From positions 2,480,001-2,544,000 of the forward strand of contig OZ241749.1 in assembly GCA_965200945.1 (NCBI GenBank): a DNA stretch of 64,000 bases, in the 5' to 3' direction. Source of the DNA: JADCRZ01 sp965200945 (GTDB lineage Bacteria > Bacteroidota > Bacteroidia > Chitinophagales > Chitinophagaceae). The position numbers were made by a program, and so were the translations under genes. Under the pieces are notes generated by a model. It saw only the letters and a program-made list of their open reading frames with translations, was not told the DNA's origin and did not search any database. This document shows positions 7,581 to 16,319 of the stretch, piece after piece. Position 1 is the first letter of the stretch; each line of letters begins with the position of its first letter.

Positions 7581-9557
7581 ATGAAAAAGACCCTCCGAAA
7601 AAACCGGCTGTGTGCATGGTCCATGTGTATGATGACAGCCGCACTGCTTGCCGGACAACCGCTCCGGGCACAGGAATCCCCTAAAGAAGAAGATTACTTC
7701 AGGATATTACGGGTAAGCGCACCCGAAGATGTAATGCTGGAAGTGGGCGGCCTCGTTGTGCTGCCCAACGGCGACCTCGGCATCTCGACCCGCCGCGGCG
7801 ACGTCTTCATCGCCGAGAACCCCACCAGTGCGCGGCCTTACTTCCGCAAATTTGCGAGCGGCCTGCACGAAGTGCTGGGCCTGGCATATAAAGACGGCAA
7901 CCTTTTCTGTTCACAGCGCGGTGAGCTCACCAAGCTGGTCGACTCAGACGGCGATGGAAAAGCCGACAACTACGAGACCGTCTATTCCTGGCCTATTTCA
8001 GGTTATTACCACGAATACAGCTTTGGCCCGAAGATAGCACCCGACGGCAGCTTTTTCGTGTCGGGCAATGTGGCCTTCGGCGACGAGGAATGGTGGCGGG
8101 GCGAAAGCCGTGTACCGTGGAGAGGATGGATCATGCACATCACCGCCGATGGCAAGATGGAACCCTGGGCAACGGGCGTGCGCTCTCCCTGCGGCCTCGG
8201 CATGATAGACGGTGAACTGTTCTACACCGACAACCAGGGCGACTGGATCGGGTCGGGCGGCATCTGGCAGGTAAAGAAAGGAGATTTCATGGGTCATCCG
8301 GCCGGCCTCCGCTGGACCGGCATGCCCAACTCGCCTGTGAAACTGACGACTGCCGAACTGTATGCCAAAGTGGACCCCCGGCAGAAAAAGAACGCCCAGG
8401 GCCGCTACATCAAGCCCGAGAATGTGGTCAACGAAAAATTTGTGACCCTGATGGATGCCAAAAAAGATTTCCCCGAGCTGCGGCTGCCGGCCGTATGGCT
8501 GCCCTATGCCATCCTGGGTATCTCCACTTCCGAACCCATCAAGATCCCGGAAAATAATTTCGGACCGTTTGGCGGACAAATCCTGATCGGCGATCAGGGG
8601 CAGAGCAAGATCATGCGTGTGTTCATGGAAAAAGTGAATGGCGAATACCAGGGCGCTGCCTGGGATTTCAGGTCCGGTTTTCAGTCGGGCGTGCTGCGTA
8701 TGGCCTGGGCCAACGACGGCTCCTTGTTCGTGGGTGAAACCAACCGCGGCTGGGGCTCGGCGGGCAACGCCAGCCTGGGTCTGCAGCGGCTGGCCTGGAA
8801 CAACCGCACCCCCTTCGAAGCCCGCGCCATCAGGGCCATGCCCGACGGTTTCGAGATCGAGTTTACCATGCCGGTTGACAAGAAATCGGCGGAAGACCTG
8901 GCTTCCTATTCGATAGAAAGTTTCATTTACAAATACCATCCGGTGTATGGAAGTCCGCCCGTGAATGTGCAGCAGTGCGCCGTGAAAGGGGTGAAACTGA
9001 GCGACGACGGGCTGAAGGCCCGGATCATCGTACAAAACCTGCGCAAAAATTACATCCATACCATCCGGCTCGAAGGCATCCGCGACCGCGACAATTCATT
9101 CTCGCTCGTGCATCCGACAGCTTATTATACGCTGAACAACATCCCGGAAGGCAGCAAGCTGGCCATGAGCGAAGTGAGCACCAGAAATTCAGGCAAAGCG
9201 ACGAAAGCGGCCGCTGCGGATAATATAATTTCGACGGGCAAAAGCGCACCGCCGGCAGCCGGTAAAACAGCTGTGAAAACGGCCACTGCAGCCAGGGCGC
9301 CCACCCTGGCCGAGATACAGCCGCTGCTCACCAGGAACACCTGCGCAGCTTGTCACAATGCCACCAAACGCCAAGTAGGCCCGGCCTTCACAGAAGTGGC
9401 CAGGCGGCATTATTCGGTGGCGCAGATCATCAAGCTGATCCGCAATCCGCAACCGCAGAACTGGCCCGACATCGCCACAGAAATGCCGCCGATGCCGCAG
9501 GTATCGCAGCCCGACGCCACGAAGATCGCTACCTGGATCAGGTCGTTGGAGAAGTAA
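7581..9557 (+). CDS. Secreted beta-propeller (sugar-dehydrogenase-like) protein with C-terminal cytochrome c domain
   Basis: ATG 7581 is chosen over the in-frame GTG 7566 because it begins a basic, hydrophobic signal peptide. The 658-residue product has a six-bladed-propeller-like region (about 40-400) similar to PQQ/glucose-sorbosone dehydrogenase folds, a middle beta domain, an Ala/Thr-rich linker (about 535-575), and a class I cytochrome c domain with heme motif CAACH (Cys588, Cys591, His592) and a likely Met ligand in EMPPMP. It probably oxidises an extracellular or periplasmic sugar and passes electrons to its own heme. It lies 20 bases after the DUF1080/PA14 gene, as an operon. The substrate is unknown. 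Confidence 0.78.
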   Translation: MKKTLRKNRLCAWSMCMMTAALLAGQPLRAQESPKEEDYFRILRVSAPEDVMLEVGGLVVLPNGDLGISTRRGDVFIAENPTSARPYFRKFASGLHEVLGLAYKDGNLFCSQRGELTKLVDSDGDGKADNYETVYSWPISGYYHEYSFGPKIAPDGSFFVSGNVAFGDEEWWRGESRVPWRGWIMHITADGKMEPWATGVRSPCGLGMIDGELFYTDNQGDWIGSGGIWQVKKGDFMGHPAGLRWTGMPNSPVKLTTAELYAKVDPRQKKNAQGRYIKPENVVNEKFVTLMDAKKDFPELRLPAVWLPYAILGISTSEPIKIPENNFGPFGGQILIGDQGQSKIMRVFMEKVNGEYQGAAWDFRSGFQSGVLRMAWANDGSLFVGETNRGWGSAGNASLGLQRLAWNNRTPFEARAIRAMPDGFEIEFTMPVDKKSAEDLASYSIESFIYKYHPVYGSPPVNVQQCAVKGVKLSDDGLKARIIVQNLRKNYIHTIRLEGIRDRDNSFSLVHPTAYYTLNNIPEGSKLAMSEVSTRNSGKATKAAAADNIISTGKSAPPAAGKTAVKTATAARAPTLAEIQPLLTRNTCAACHNATKRQVGPAFTEVARRHYSVAQIIKLIRNPQPQNWPDIATEMPPMPQVSQPDATKIATWIRSLEK

Positions 9558-9578
9558 AGTAAAATTCAAGAGATAAAA

Positions 9579-9610
9579 AAGAAGCCGGTTGATCATACAG
9601 CCGGCTTCTT
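9579..9610 (+). terminator. Terminator after the DUF1080/cytochrome operon
   Basis: Inverted repeat AAGAAGCCGG / CCGGCTTCTT with a 12-base loop, 22 bases after the stop codon, followed by CCTTTT. Confidence 0.75.
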
Positions 9611-9716
9611 CCTTTTAAGGGCTGTTTTGTGCCGATGCGTACCCGGCAAAACCCTAACTTACATGCGTTCACTGGCACGCATTCCGTGTTTCGCCCGGTT
9701 CGTTTGTATGTGGCCG

Positions 9717-9742
9717 GAAGACGCCGGGCATGGCCTCTCTAC
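9717..9742. repeat. Dispersed intergenic palindrome, copy 1
   Basis: GAAGACGCCGGGCATGGCC followed by TCTCTAC, an imperfect hairpin. The core AGACGCCGGGCATGG recurs in two other intergenic gaps of the window. A second degenerate relative, GGAGACGCG-ACAC-CGCGCATCTCC, lies at 9779-9802. Confidence 0.5.
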
Positions 9743-9898
9743 CTGGAAACTTGAGGGCAGGAGGCTACACGCTTCTTCGTGGAGACGCGACACCGCGCAT
9801 CTCCATCATTGATGCTGCCTGCACCTGCCCGGGCACGCCTGAAACACGATGCGGCCCTTGATGAACAGATGAAAGATCATAAAAAATTAAAAAAACGC

Positions 9899-11986
9899 AT
9901 GACCAATACCGATAGTTCAAACTGGCCGGTGGTACAACCGCCGGTCGCAGCACAGAAAGAATACAACAGGACCATTCACGGAGAAACGACGCCCGATCCC
10001 TATTACTGGATGATCGACTTTTTCAAAAAAGGTCCTGACAGTGATCAGGTGGTCGCCTACCTCGAAACGGAAAATAATTACCTGGCCGGGATGATGGCCG
10101 ATACCGAAGAACAACAGGCCAGCCTATTCACGGAAATGAAAGCGCGCATGAGGGAAAAAGATGAAAGCGTGCCGTACTTCCTGAACGGCTATTATTATTA
10201 TTCGCGCACGGAAGATGGTAAACAGTATTTCAAGTTCTGCCGCAAAAAGGAGAGCCTGGAAGCAGCCGAAGAGATCCTCCTTGACGTGGATGAGATGGCG
10301 GCCGGCCAATCATACTATGCTGTTTCAGGGCTGGAAGTGAGTGAAGACAACGCGCTGATCGCCTATGGAGTGGATGAAGTATCCCGCCGGCAGTTCACCA
10401 TCCGGGTCAGGAACCTCGTGACCGGCGAAATATATCCGGATGCCATTACAAACACCGAAGGCGATCCGGTATGGGCAGCCGACAACCGGACACTGTTCTA
10501 CACCGCCAAAAACCCCGATACCCTGCTGTCTGAAAAGATCAACCGGCACACGTTGGGAACGGAAACATCAGCCGATGTAACCGTATATGAAGAGACAGAC
10601 AAAAGCAATTACATCGGCGTCGGCAAGTCGAAAGACAACCGGGTCATCTTCATCGCGTCCAAATCAACCTTGTCATCCGAGATCCGGTTCCTGGATGCCG
10701 GTGATCCGCTGGCGGATTTCAAAGTCTTTCAGCCCAGGATGAATGGGGTGCTGTACAGCGTTACGCACCTGGAAGACCGGTTCCTGATCAGGACAAACTG
10801 GGAAGCAAAAAATTTCCGCCTGATGGAATGCCCGCCCGACCAGACGGGCCACGGCTTCTGGAAAGAAGTGGTCGCACATCAGCATGATGTACTGCTGCAG
10901 GGCGTGCAGGAGTTCAAAGATTTTATCGTGCTGAGCGAGCGCCGGAACGGACTCACCAGGCTGCGCATCCGCAACACCGGGAACGGCAGCGAGCACTACC
11001 TCGATTTCGGCGAGCCCGCTTACACGGCGGGTTTCGGTGGCAATCCCGAATACAATACTACGACCCTTCGCTATCTGTACACGTCGCTGACAACGCCCGC
11101 CTCCACCTACGACTATGACATGGTGACCCACACGCGCACGCTGATGAAACAGGCGGAAGTAGTGGGCGGGTACAGCGCACGCCAGTATACCACCGAACGG
11201 TTATACGCAACCGCACAAGATGGCACAAGCATACCGGTGTCGATCGTTTACAAGAACGGGTTTGAAAAGAACGGGGAGCATCCGCTTCTGCTGTATGCAT
11301 ACGGATCGTACGGCCACAGCATGGACGCCTCTTTCAGCAGTACCCGGCTCAGCCTGCTGGACCGCGGTTTTGCTTTTGCGATTGCGCATATCCGTGGCGG
11401 ACAGGAAATGGGCCGCTCCTGGTATGAAGACGGCAAGATGATGAAAAAGAAAAACACTTTTACGGATTTCATCGATTGCGCCGGATTCCTCATCCGGGAA
11501 AAATGGACCAGTCCGAGGCATCTCTATGCCCAGGGCGGAAGTGCCGGCGGACTGCTGATGGGCGCCGTGATCAATATGGCGCCGGAACTCTGGCGGGGCA
11601 TCATAGCACAGGTTCCGTTCGTAGATGTGGTGAACACCATGCTCGATGAGAGCATCCCGCTCACCACCAATGAATTCGATGAGTGGGGCAACCCGCAGAA
11701 CAAAGAAGCTTACCACTACATGAAAAGCTATTCACCGTACGAGAACATCAAAAAAAAGGCCTATCCCAACATGCTGGTGACCACAGGGCTGCACGACAGC
11801 CAGGTGCAATATTTCGAGCCCGCCAAATGGGTCGCCCGGCTACGGGCCACCAAAACGGATCAGCACATATTGCTGCTGCACACCAACATGGAATTCGGCC
11901 ATGGCGGCGCTTCCGGCCGCTTCGACTACCTGAAGGATGTGGCGCTCAATTACGCATTCCTGTTCAAGCTGGAAGGCATACGGTAA
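9899..11986 (+). CDS. ptrB: Oligopeptidase B (S9A prolyl oligopeptidase family)
   Basis: A cytoplasmic serine peptidase cleaving after basic residues in short peptides. The frame is open from 9779, but similarity to known oligopeptidase B begins only near ATG 9899 (ATG 9869 is an alternative), giving 695 residues, the family's usual length. It has an N-terminal beta-propeller (about 70-420) that gates substrate size and a C-terminal alpha/beta-hydrolase domain with nucleophile Ser548 in GGSAGG, Asp633 in GLHDSQV and His668 in FGHGG. The motifs RGGQEMG and LDESIPLTT, which bind the substrate's basic side chain in this family, are conserved. Confidence 0.93.
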   Translation: MTNTDSSNWPVVQPPVAAQKEYNRTIHGETTPDPYYWMIDFFKKGPDSDQVVAYLETENNYLAGMMADTEEQQASLFTEMKARMREKDESVPYFLNGYYYYSRTEDGKQYFKFCRKKESLEAAEEILLDVDEMAAGQSYYAVSGLEVSEDNALIAYGVDEVSRRQFTIRVRNLVTGEIYPDAITNTEGDPVWAADNRTLFYTAKNPDTLLSEKINRHTLGTETSADVTVYEETDKSNYIGVGKSKDNRVIFIASKSTLSSEIRFLDAGDPLADFKVFQPRMNGVLYSVTHLEDRFLIRTNWEAKNFRLMECPPDQTGHGFWKEVVAHQHDVLLQGVQEFKDFIVLSERRNGLTRLRIRNTGNGSEHYLDFGEPAYTAGFGGNPEYNTTTLRYLYTSLTTPASTYDYDMVTHTRTLMKQAEVVGGYSARQYTTERLYATAQDGTSIPVSIVYKNGFEKNGEHPLLLYAYGSYGHSMDASFSSTRLSLLDRGFAFAIAHIRGGQEMGRSWYEDGKMMKKKNTFTDFIDCAGFLIREKWTSPRHLYAQGGSAGGLLMGAVINMAPELWRGIIAQVPFVDVVNTMLDESIPLTTNEFDEWGNPQNKEAYHYMKSYSPYENIKKKAYPNMLVTTGLHDSQVQYFEPAKWVARLRATKTDQHILLLHTNMEFGHGGASGRFDYLKDVALNYAFLFKLEGIR

Positions 11987-12009
11987 TTTGAAGAAACCGT
12001 GATTTACCT

Positions 12010-12040
12010 GGTTGAAGGATAGATTGCCCATCCTTCAACC
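12010..12040 (+). terminator. Terminator after ptrB
   Basis: Perfect 11-base inverted repeat GGTTGAAGGAT / ATCCTTCAACC with a 9-base loop, 23 bases after the ptrB stop, followed by the T-rich TCTTCATTCTTT. Confidence 0.75.
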
Positions 12041-12104
12041 TCTTCATTCTTTAATCATGGTTTGAGTTTTGCAGCGTTCTGTTCACACCCAAATACTACA
12101 ATTT

Positions 12105-13034
12105 ATGAAAGCAATTCAAATCCATCAATACGGCGGAACGGAGGAATTAAAATATGAGGATGCCCCCGTGCCCGAGATCCAGCCGGACGAGGTGCTGGTG
12201 AAGATCCATGCCAGCGGCGTAAACCCGATCGACTGGAAAGTGCGGCAGGGTTACATGAAAGAACAAGCGCAGCGCAGTTTCCCTTTGATCCTTGGTTGGG
12301 ACATGGCTGGGGTTGTGGAGAAGGTAGGTGAAAAAGTACAGAACCTCAAGGAAGGCGATGAAGTATATGGCCGCCCCGATACAAGCCGCAACGGCACCTA
12401 TGCCGAATACGTTGCGGTGAAAGCCTCCGAGCTTGGGTTCAAGCCTACCTCCGTTGATTTCGTCACCGCCGCGGCCATCCCGCTCGCTGCACTGACTGCC
12501 TGGCAGGGCATTGTAGATCACGGCAAGGTGCAGTCGGGCAAGAAGATCCTGATACAGGGCGCTGCCGGCGGCGTGGGTATGTTTGCGGTGCAGTTCGCCA
12601 AATGGAAAGGCGCCTTCGTGATCGGCACCGCTTCCAAAGAGCACGTAAAATTCCTTCAGGAGCTGGGCATCGACCAGGTGGTAGACTACCACGAAGAAGA
12701 TTACCATGACCGCATCAAGGACGTGAACATGCTGTTTGATACTGTCGGCGGCGAGCAGCAGAAAAAACTGATGAACATGATGAAGCCCGATGGCATACTC
12801 GTATCCACGGTCGGCATCACCGATCCTGCCACGGCGGAAGCCCGCGGCCTGAAAGCGATCTCCTACATGGCCAAATCATCCCCGGCCGATCTCAAACAGA
12901 TCGCCGACCTGGTCGATCAGGGCAAAATAAAAGTGGTGGTGTCCAAAGTGCTTCCCCTGCACGAAGCCGCCGAGGCCCACAAACTCAGCGAAGAGGGACA
13001 CACCGAAGGCAAGATCGTACTGCAGGTTGTGTGA
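12105..13034 (+). CDS. NADP-dependent quinone-oxidoreductase-like MDR family enzyme
   Basis: A 309-residue medium-chain dehydrogenase/reductase of the zinc-free quinone oxidoreductase class. ATG 12105 starts the family's typical MKAIQIHQYG strand; the frame extends to a TTG at 12069 but without homology. It has a GroES-like N-terminal domain, Rossmann nucleotide-binding motif QGAAGGVGMFAVQ (about residue 155), and no catalytic or structural zinc cysteines. The predicted reaction is NAD(P)H-dependent reduction of quinones or activated alkenes, in detoxification. It stands alone between two hairpins, so it is probably monocistronic. Confidence 0.85.
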   Translation: MKAIQIHQYGGTEELKYEDAPVPEIQPDEVLVKIHASGVNPIDWKVRQGYMKEQAQRSFPLILGWDMAGVVEKVGEKVQNLKEGDEVYGRPDTSRNGTYAEYVAVKASELGFKPTSVDFVTAAAIPLAALTAWQGIVDHGKVQSGKKILIQGAAGGVGMFAVQFAKWKGAFVIGTASKEHVKFLQELGIDQVVDYHEEDYHDRIKDVNMLFDTVGGEQQKKLMNMMKPDGILVSTVGITDPATAEARGLKAISYMAKSSPADLKQIADLVDQGKIKVVVSKVLPLHEAAEAHKLSEEGHTEGKIVLQVV

Positions 13035-13055
13035 CCATGACTGAAATACAGCAAT

Positions 13056-13086
13056 GGCGTGCCACGGTTCAAAACCGTGGCACGCC
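13056..13086. terminator. Perfect hairpin between convergent genes
   Basis: GGCGTGCCACGGTT / AACCGTGGCACGCC, a perfect 14-base inverted repeat with a 3-base CAA loop. It has no clear T-run, so it may act in both directions or be a repeat element rather than a classical terminator. Confidence 0.55.
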
Positions 13087-13232
13087 TGTTAAAAGGGCTG
13101 GCTCCTCCTTTCTTTTCTGATCCAGCAATAGCCGGAACCCTTTGCCAGCGCGTCTTTCCTTCGCAGCTACGGCGAGGGGAGCAGCGGGGAGCACATCGAA
13201 TCCTTCCGACCTTTCATCCTGTGAATCAAGGC

Positions 13233-14900
13233 TCAGACAATTTCCCCGATCGCCCGTCCTGCAGTACGCCCCGAGAAGATACAACCTCCCAGGAAAGTGC
13301 CTTCCAGGGCGCGGTAGCCGTGCATGCCGCCGCCGCCAAAGCCGGCCGCTTCGCCGGCGGCATAGAGACCGGGAACCGGATCGCCGGCCAGGTTGAGCAC
13401 CCGGCCAGACAGATCCGTTTGGAGTCCGCCCAGCGTTTTGCGGGTGAGGATATGCAGTTTTACGGCAATGAGCGGCCCCGCGGAAGGGTCCAGCATTTTA
13501 TGCAGCGGGGCAGTTCTGATCAGTCTGTCACCAAGGTAGTGGCGGGCGCCGCGGACCGCGGTGATCTGCATGTCTTTACAGAAAGGGTTGTCCAGCTCAG
13601 CATCGCGGGCGCTGATCTCCCGGCGGATGTCCGCCCCGTTCAGCATCGGTTCGGGGGTCAGCCGGTTCATGGCATCCACGAGGTCTTCCAGTTTATCTTT
13701 CACTACAAAGTCACTGCCTTTTTCCTTGAACGCTTCCACCGGAGCGGGCGCCTTTTTGCCGACGGCCCGTTTGAGCGTTAGGCGCCAGCTTTTGGCCGTG
13801 AGGTCGGGGTTCTGCTCCGAACCGGAGAGGGCAAACTCTTTTCGTATGATCTTCTGCGTGAGGATGAACCAGCTGTGGTCGTGGCCTGTTTGCCGGAGAT
13901 GGCCCAGGGTGCCGAGCGTATCGAACCCCGGGAAGAGCGGCACAGGCAGCCGCTTGCCGGTGGCGTCGAACCACAGGGAGGAAGGGCCCGGAAGTATGCG
14001 GATGCCATGGGCTTTCCATACCGGGTGCCAGTTGCGGATGCCTTCGGTGTAATGCCACATGCGGTCGGGGTTGGTAATGCGGCCGCCGGCCGCCTGCGCA
14101 ATGGCCATCATCCGCCCGTCCACATGCTCCGGCACGCCTGAGATCATGTGCTGCGGCGCTGCTCCCAGCCGGGCAGGCCAGTTTTGCCGCACCAGCGCAT
14201 GATCGCCACCGATACCGCCCGAAGTTACCAGCACGGCCGCCGCCCTGAAAAAGAACGAACCGGTCGGCATCCGTGAACTTGCTTCCCCCCTCCTTGCGTC
14301 GCTCGGTTCCAGCACCTGTCCCTCCACTCCTTTTACGGCTCCGCTTTCCAGCAGCAAGCCATCTACCCGGTGCCTGAAACATATCCTGATCCTGTTTTCT
14401 TTGATGGCCTCTTTTACCCGCCGTTCAAAAGGAGCCAGCACACCCAGACCGGTACCCGAGGTTACATGAAAACGGGGCACACTGTTTCCATGGCCGATGG
14501 CCCCGTAGCCCCCTCTTTCCGCCCAGCCCACGACCGGAAAAAAACGCAGGCCCTGCCGGAACAGCCAGTTCCGCTTCTCGCCTGCCGCGAAAGCAACATA
14601 CGCCTCCGCCCATTTGCGGGCCCACCCATCCTCAGGCCGGTCGAATGCCGCCGTTCCCAGCCAGTCCTGCAGCGCCAGTTCATGACTGTCCCGGATACCC
14701 ATTCTCCGCTGCTCCGGCGTATCAACCAGGAAGAGCCCTCCGAACGACCAGAAGGCCTGTCCGCCCAGGCACTGCTCCGGCTCCTGCTCCACCATCAGCA
14801 CCTGCTTTCCGGCATCCGCCAGCTCGGCTGCCGCTACCAGTCCGGCCAGCCCTGCCCCCACAATGATCACGTCGGCCTCCGTCTGAATGGGTCTCTCCAT
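13233..14900 (-). CDS. FAD-binding dehydrogenase (3-ketosteroid dehydrogenase/fumarate reductase flavoprotein type)
   Basis: A 555-residue flavoprotein with N-terminal dinucleotide-binding motif VGAGLAGLVAAAELADAG (from residue 14) followed by an acidic residue pair, and the C-terminal FAD motif GLYAAGEAAGFGGGGMHG, the pattern of succinate/fumarate and ketosteroid dehydrogenase flavoproteins. There is no signal peptide, so it is cytoplasmic. The segment SGGIGG and the middle substrate cap suit the FAD-binding dehydrogenase subfamily, whose substrates are mostly unknown. It is divergent from sbcD, with a 165-base gap. Confidence 0.82.
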   Translation of the reverse strand: MERPIQTEADVIIVGAGLAGLVAAAELADAGKQVLMVEQEPEQCLGGQAFWSFGGLFLVDTPEQRRMGIRDSHELALQDWLGTAAFDRPEDGWARKWAEAYVAFAAGEKRNWLFRQGLRFFPVVGWAERGGYGAIGHGNSVPRFHVTSGTGLGVLAPFERRVKEAIKENRIRICFRHRVDGLLLESGAVKGVEGQVLEPSDARRGEASSRMPTGSFFFRAAAVLVTSGGIGGDHALVRQNWPARLGAAPQHMISGVPEHVDGRMMAIAQAAGGRITNPDRMWHYTEGIRNWHPVWKAHGIRILPGPSSLWFDATGKRLPVPLFPGFDTLGTLGHLRQTGHDHSWFILTQKIIRKEFALSGSEQNPDLTAKSWRLTLKRAVGKKAPAPVEAFKEKGSDFVVKDKLEDLVDAMNRLTPEPMLNGADIRREISARDAELDNPFCKDMQITAVRGARHYLGDRLIRTAPLHKMLDPSAGPLIAVKLHILTRKTLGGLQTDLSGRVLNLAGDPVPGLYAAGEAAGFGGGGMHGYRALEGTFLGGCIFSGRTAGRAIGEIV

Positions 14901-14997
14901 AGCAAGCGCTTTTATACCTTCAAATTACCCAATGTTCGGTACACTTGTTCCATCTTTTTACCGGGCTGCCGGCCTTCATGGGTTGGGCGATAAACGA

Positions 14998-15005
14998 TAC
15001 CTTTG
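14998..15005 (+). promoter_or_regulatory. -7 box TACCTTTG before sbcD
   Basis: Exact match to TAnnTTTG, 60 bases before the sbcD ATG at 15066. No clear -33 TTG is seen at the usual distance. The predicted leader is roughly 50 bases. Confidence 0.4.
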
Positions 15006-15065
15006 CCTGTTGGGTGCAGGCAGACCTTTTTTACCAATAACCCCGCCTGCACCGGACAGATCACA

Positions 15066-16283
15066 ATGAAAATTCTTCATACGGCCGACTGGCACCTGGG
15101 CAAAAGGCTGGAGCAGAGTGAACGGACAGACGAACACCAGCAGTTCCTCAACTGGCTGATCGAACTACTCAGCCGCGAATGTATCGAGGTGTTGGTCATC
15201 TCCGGCGATGTGTTCGATTCGGGAAGCCCGTCAAACGCCGCTTTCGAGCAGTACTACCGGTTCCTCCGGCAGGTCAAGAATACCTGCTGCAGGGAAGTGG
15301 TGATCGTGGGCGGCAACCACGATTCGATGAGTACGCTCAACGCGCCCCGCGAACTGCTGAAATACTTCAATGTACACATCATCGGCGGCGTACCGGAAGA
15401 CCTCAACGAACAGATCATCCTGATAAAAGACGATGCAGGCAACACCGGCCTTGTTGTATGCGCGGTGCCGTTCTTGCGCGACAAAGACGTGCGCTTATCG
15501 GTGGCCGGTGAAACGGCAGCCGAACGCGAAGCCCGCATCAAGGAAGGCATCAGCCGGCACTATCACCAGATGCGTGACCACATACTTCCTTATAAAGACG
15601 CCGGCATACCGGTGATCGCCACCGGGCATCTTTTTGCGGTGGGGTCAAGCACCTCCGAAAGTGAAAAAGAGATCCATGTAGGCAATCTCGGCCAGATCTC
15701 CGCCGATCATTTCCCCCCCGAATTCGATTACATCGCCCTGGGCCATATCCACCGGCCGCAGGTGATCAACAAAATGAATCATATCCGGTATCCCGGTTCG
15801 CCCATCCCCCTCAGCTTTTCCGAGACGGAAGACCGCAAGCAGGTCATCGCCCTTTCTTTCGATAACGGCAAGCTGCATACGCTGCAGGAGATCGAGGTGC
15901 CGCTTTACCGCAAACTGGTGCGGATAAAAGGAGACGCCGACACGGTGAGGCAGAAATTGTTGCTGGTAGAAGAGCAGCAGGCGCTGTATCCGGCCTGGAT
16001 AGAAGTACAGGTGGAAACGGAAGCGTATATCCACAACCTCAACGAAGACCTCAACCAGCTGATCGAGGGCCGGCCCTGGATCGAGCGGCTTTTTGTACGG
16101 CAGCTGAAACTGAGGCCGGCGGCCACGCTCGACACGCAGACCGATGAATCGCTCACCCTGGCTGACCTTGACCCTGTTACGGTATTCCTTAAACGCTGTG
16201 AGGCAGAATTGCCGCAGGGCGATTACGGGGTGCTGCTGCAAACTTTCCGGGAAGCCCTCGAAGCCATGGACCAGACCGGATGA
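15066..16283 (+). CDS. sbcD: DNA exonuclease SbcCD, nuclease subunit SbcD
   Basis: Mre11-type calcineurin-like phosphoesterase, the nuclease partner of SbcC, which cleaves hairpins and protein-blocked DNA ends. ATG 15066 begins the invariant MKILHTADWHLGK; an earlier in-frame start at 15003 has no homology. Metal-binding motifs are in order: Asp8 and His10, SGD (46-48), GNHD (83-86), then GHLF and GHIHRP further on. The length of 405 residues is normal. sbcC follows after 36 bases, so the two form an operon. The C-terminal region carries the usual capping domain. Confidence 0.95.
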   Translation: MKILHTADWHLGKRLEQSERTDEHQQFLNWLIELLSRECIEVLVISGDVFDSGSPSNAAFEQYYRFLRQVKNTCCREVVIVGGNHDSMSTLNAPRELLKYFNVHIIGGVPEDLNEQIILIKDDAGNTGLVVCAVPFLRDKDVRLSVAGETAAEREARIKEGISRHYHQMRDHILPYKDAGIPVIATGHLFAVGSSTSESEKEIHVGNLGQISADHFPPEFDYIALGHIHRPQVINKMNHIRYPGSPIPLSFSETEDRKQVIALSFDNGKLHTLQEIEVPLYRKLVRIKGDADTVRQKLLLVEEQQALYPAWIEVQVETEAYIHNLNEDLNQLIEGRPWIERLFVRQLKLRPAATLDTQTDESLTLADLDPVTVFLKRCEAELPQGDYGVLLQTFREALEAMDQTG

Positions 16284-16319
16284 TCGTACCCACTTAACTT
16301 ACCGAAGCACGAGTATTTC

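Larger units (their letters stand above)
9558..9898. other. Intergenic stretch with degenerate palindromes
   Basis: About 340 bases without a convincing gene. After the terminator at 9579-9610 it holds two imperfect palindromes (9717-9742 and 9777-9805). The first contains the dispersed core AGACGCCGGGCATGG also found near 48546 and 50564. The frame of the downstream gene stays open to 9779, but that part has no resemblance to oligopeptidase B. Confidence 0.5.

Noticed and set aside
7998..9059. 353-residue minus-strand open frame
   Set aside because: Antisense to the propeller-cytochrome c gene; no recognisable motif.
13059..13781. 240-residue plus-strand open frame
   Set aside because: Overlaps the FAD dehydrogenase gene on the opposite strand and starts inside a perfect hairpin; no family resemblance.
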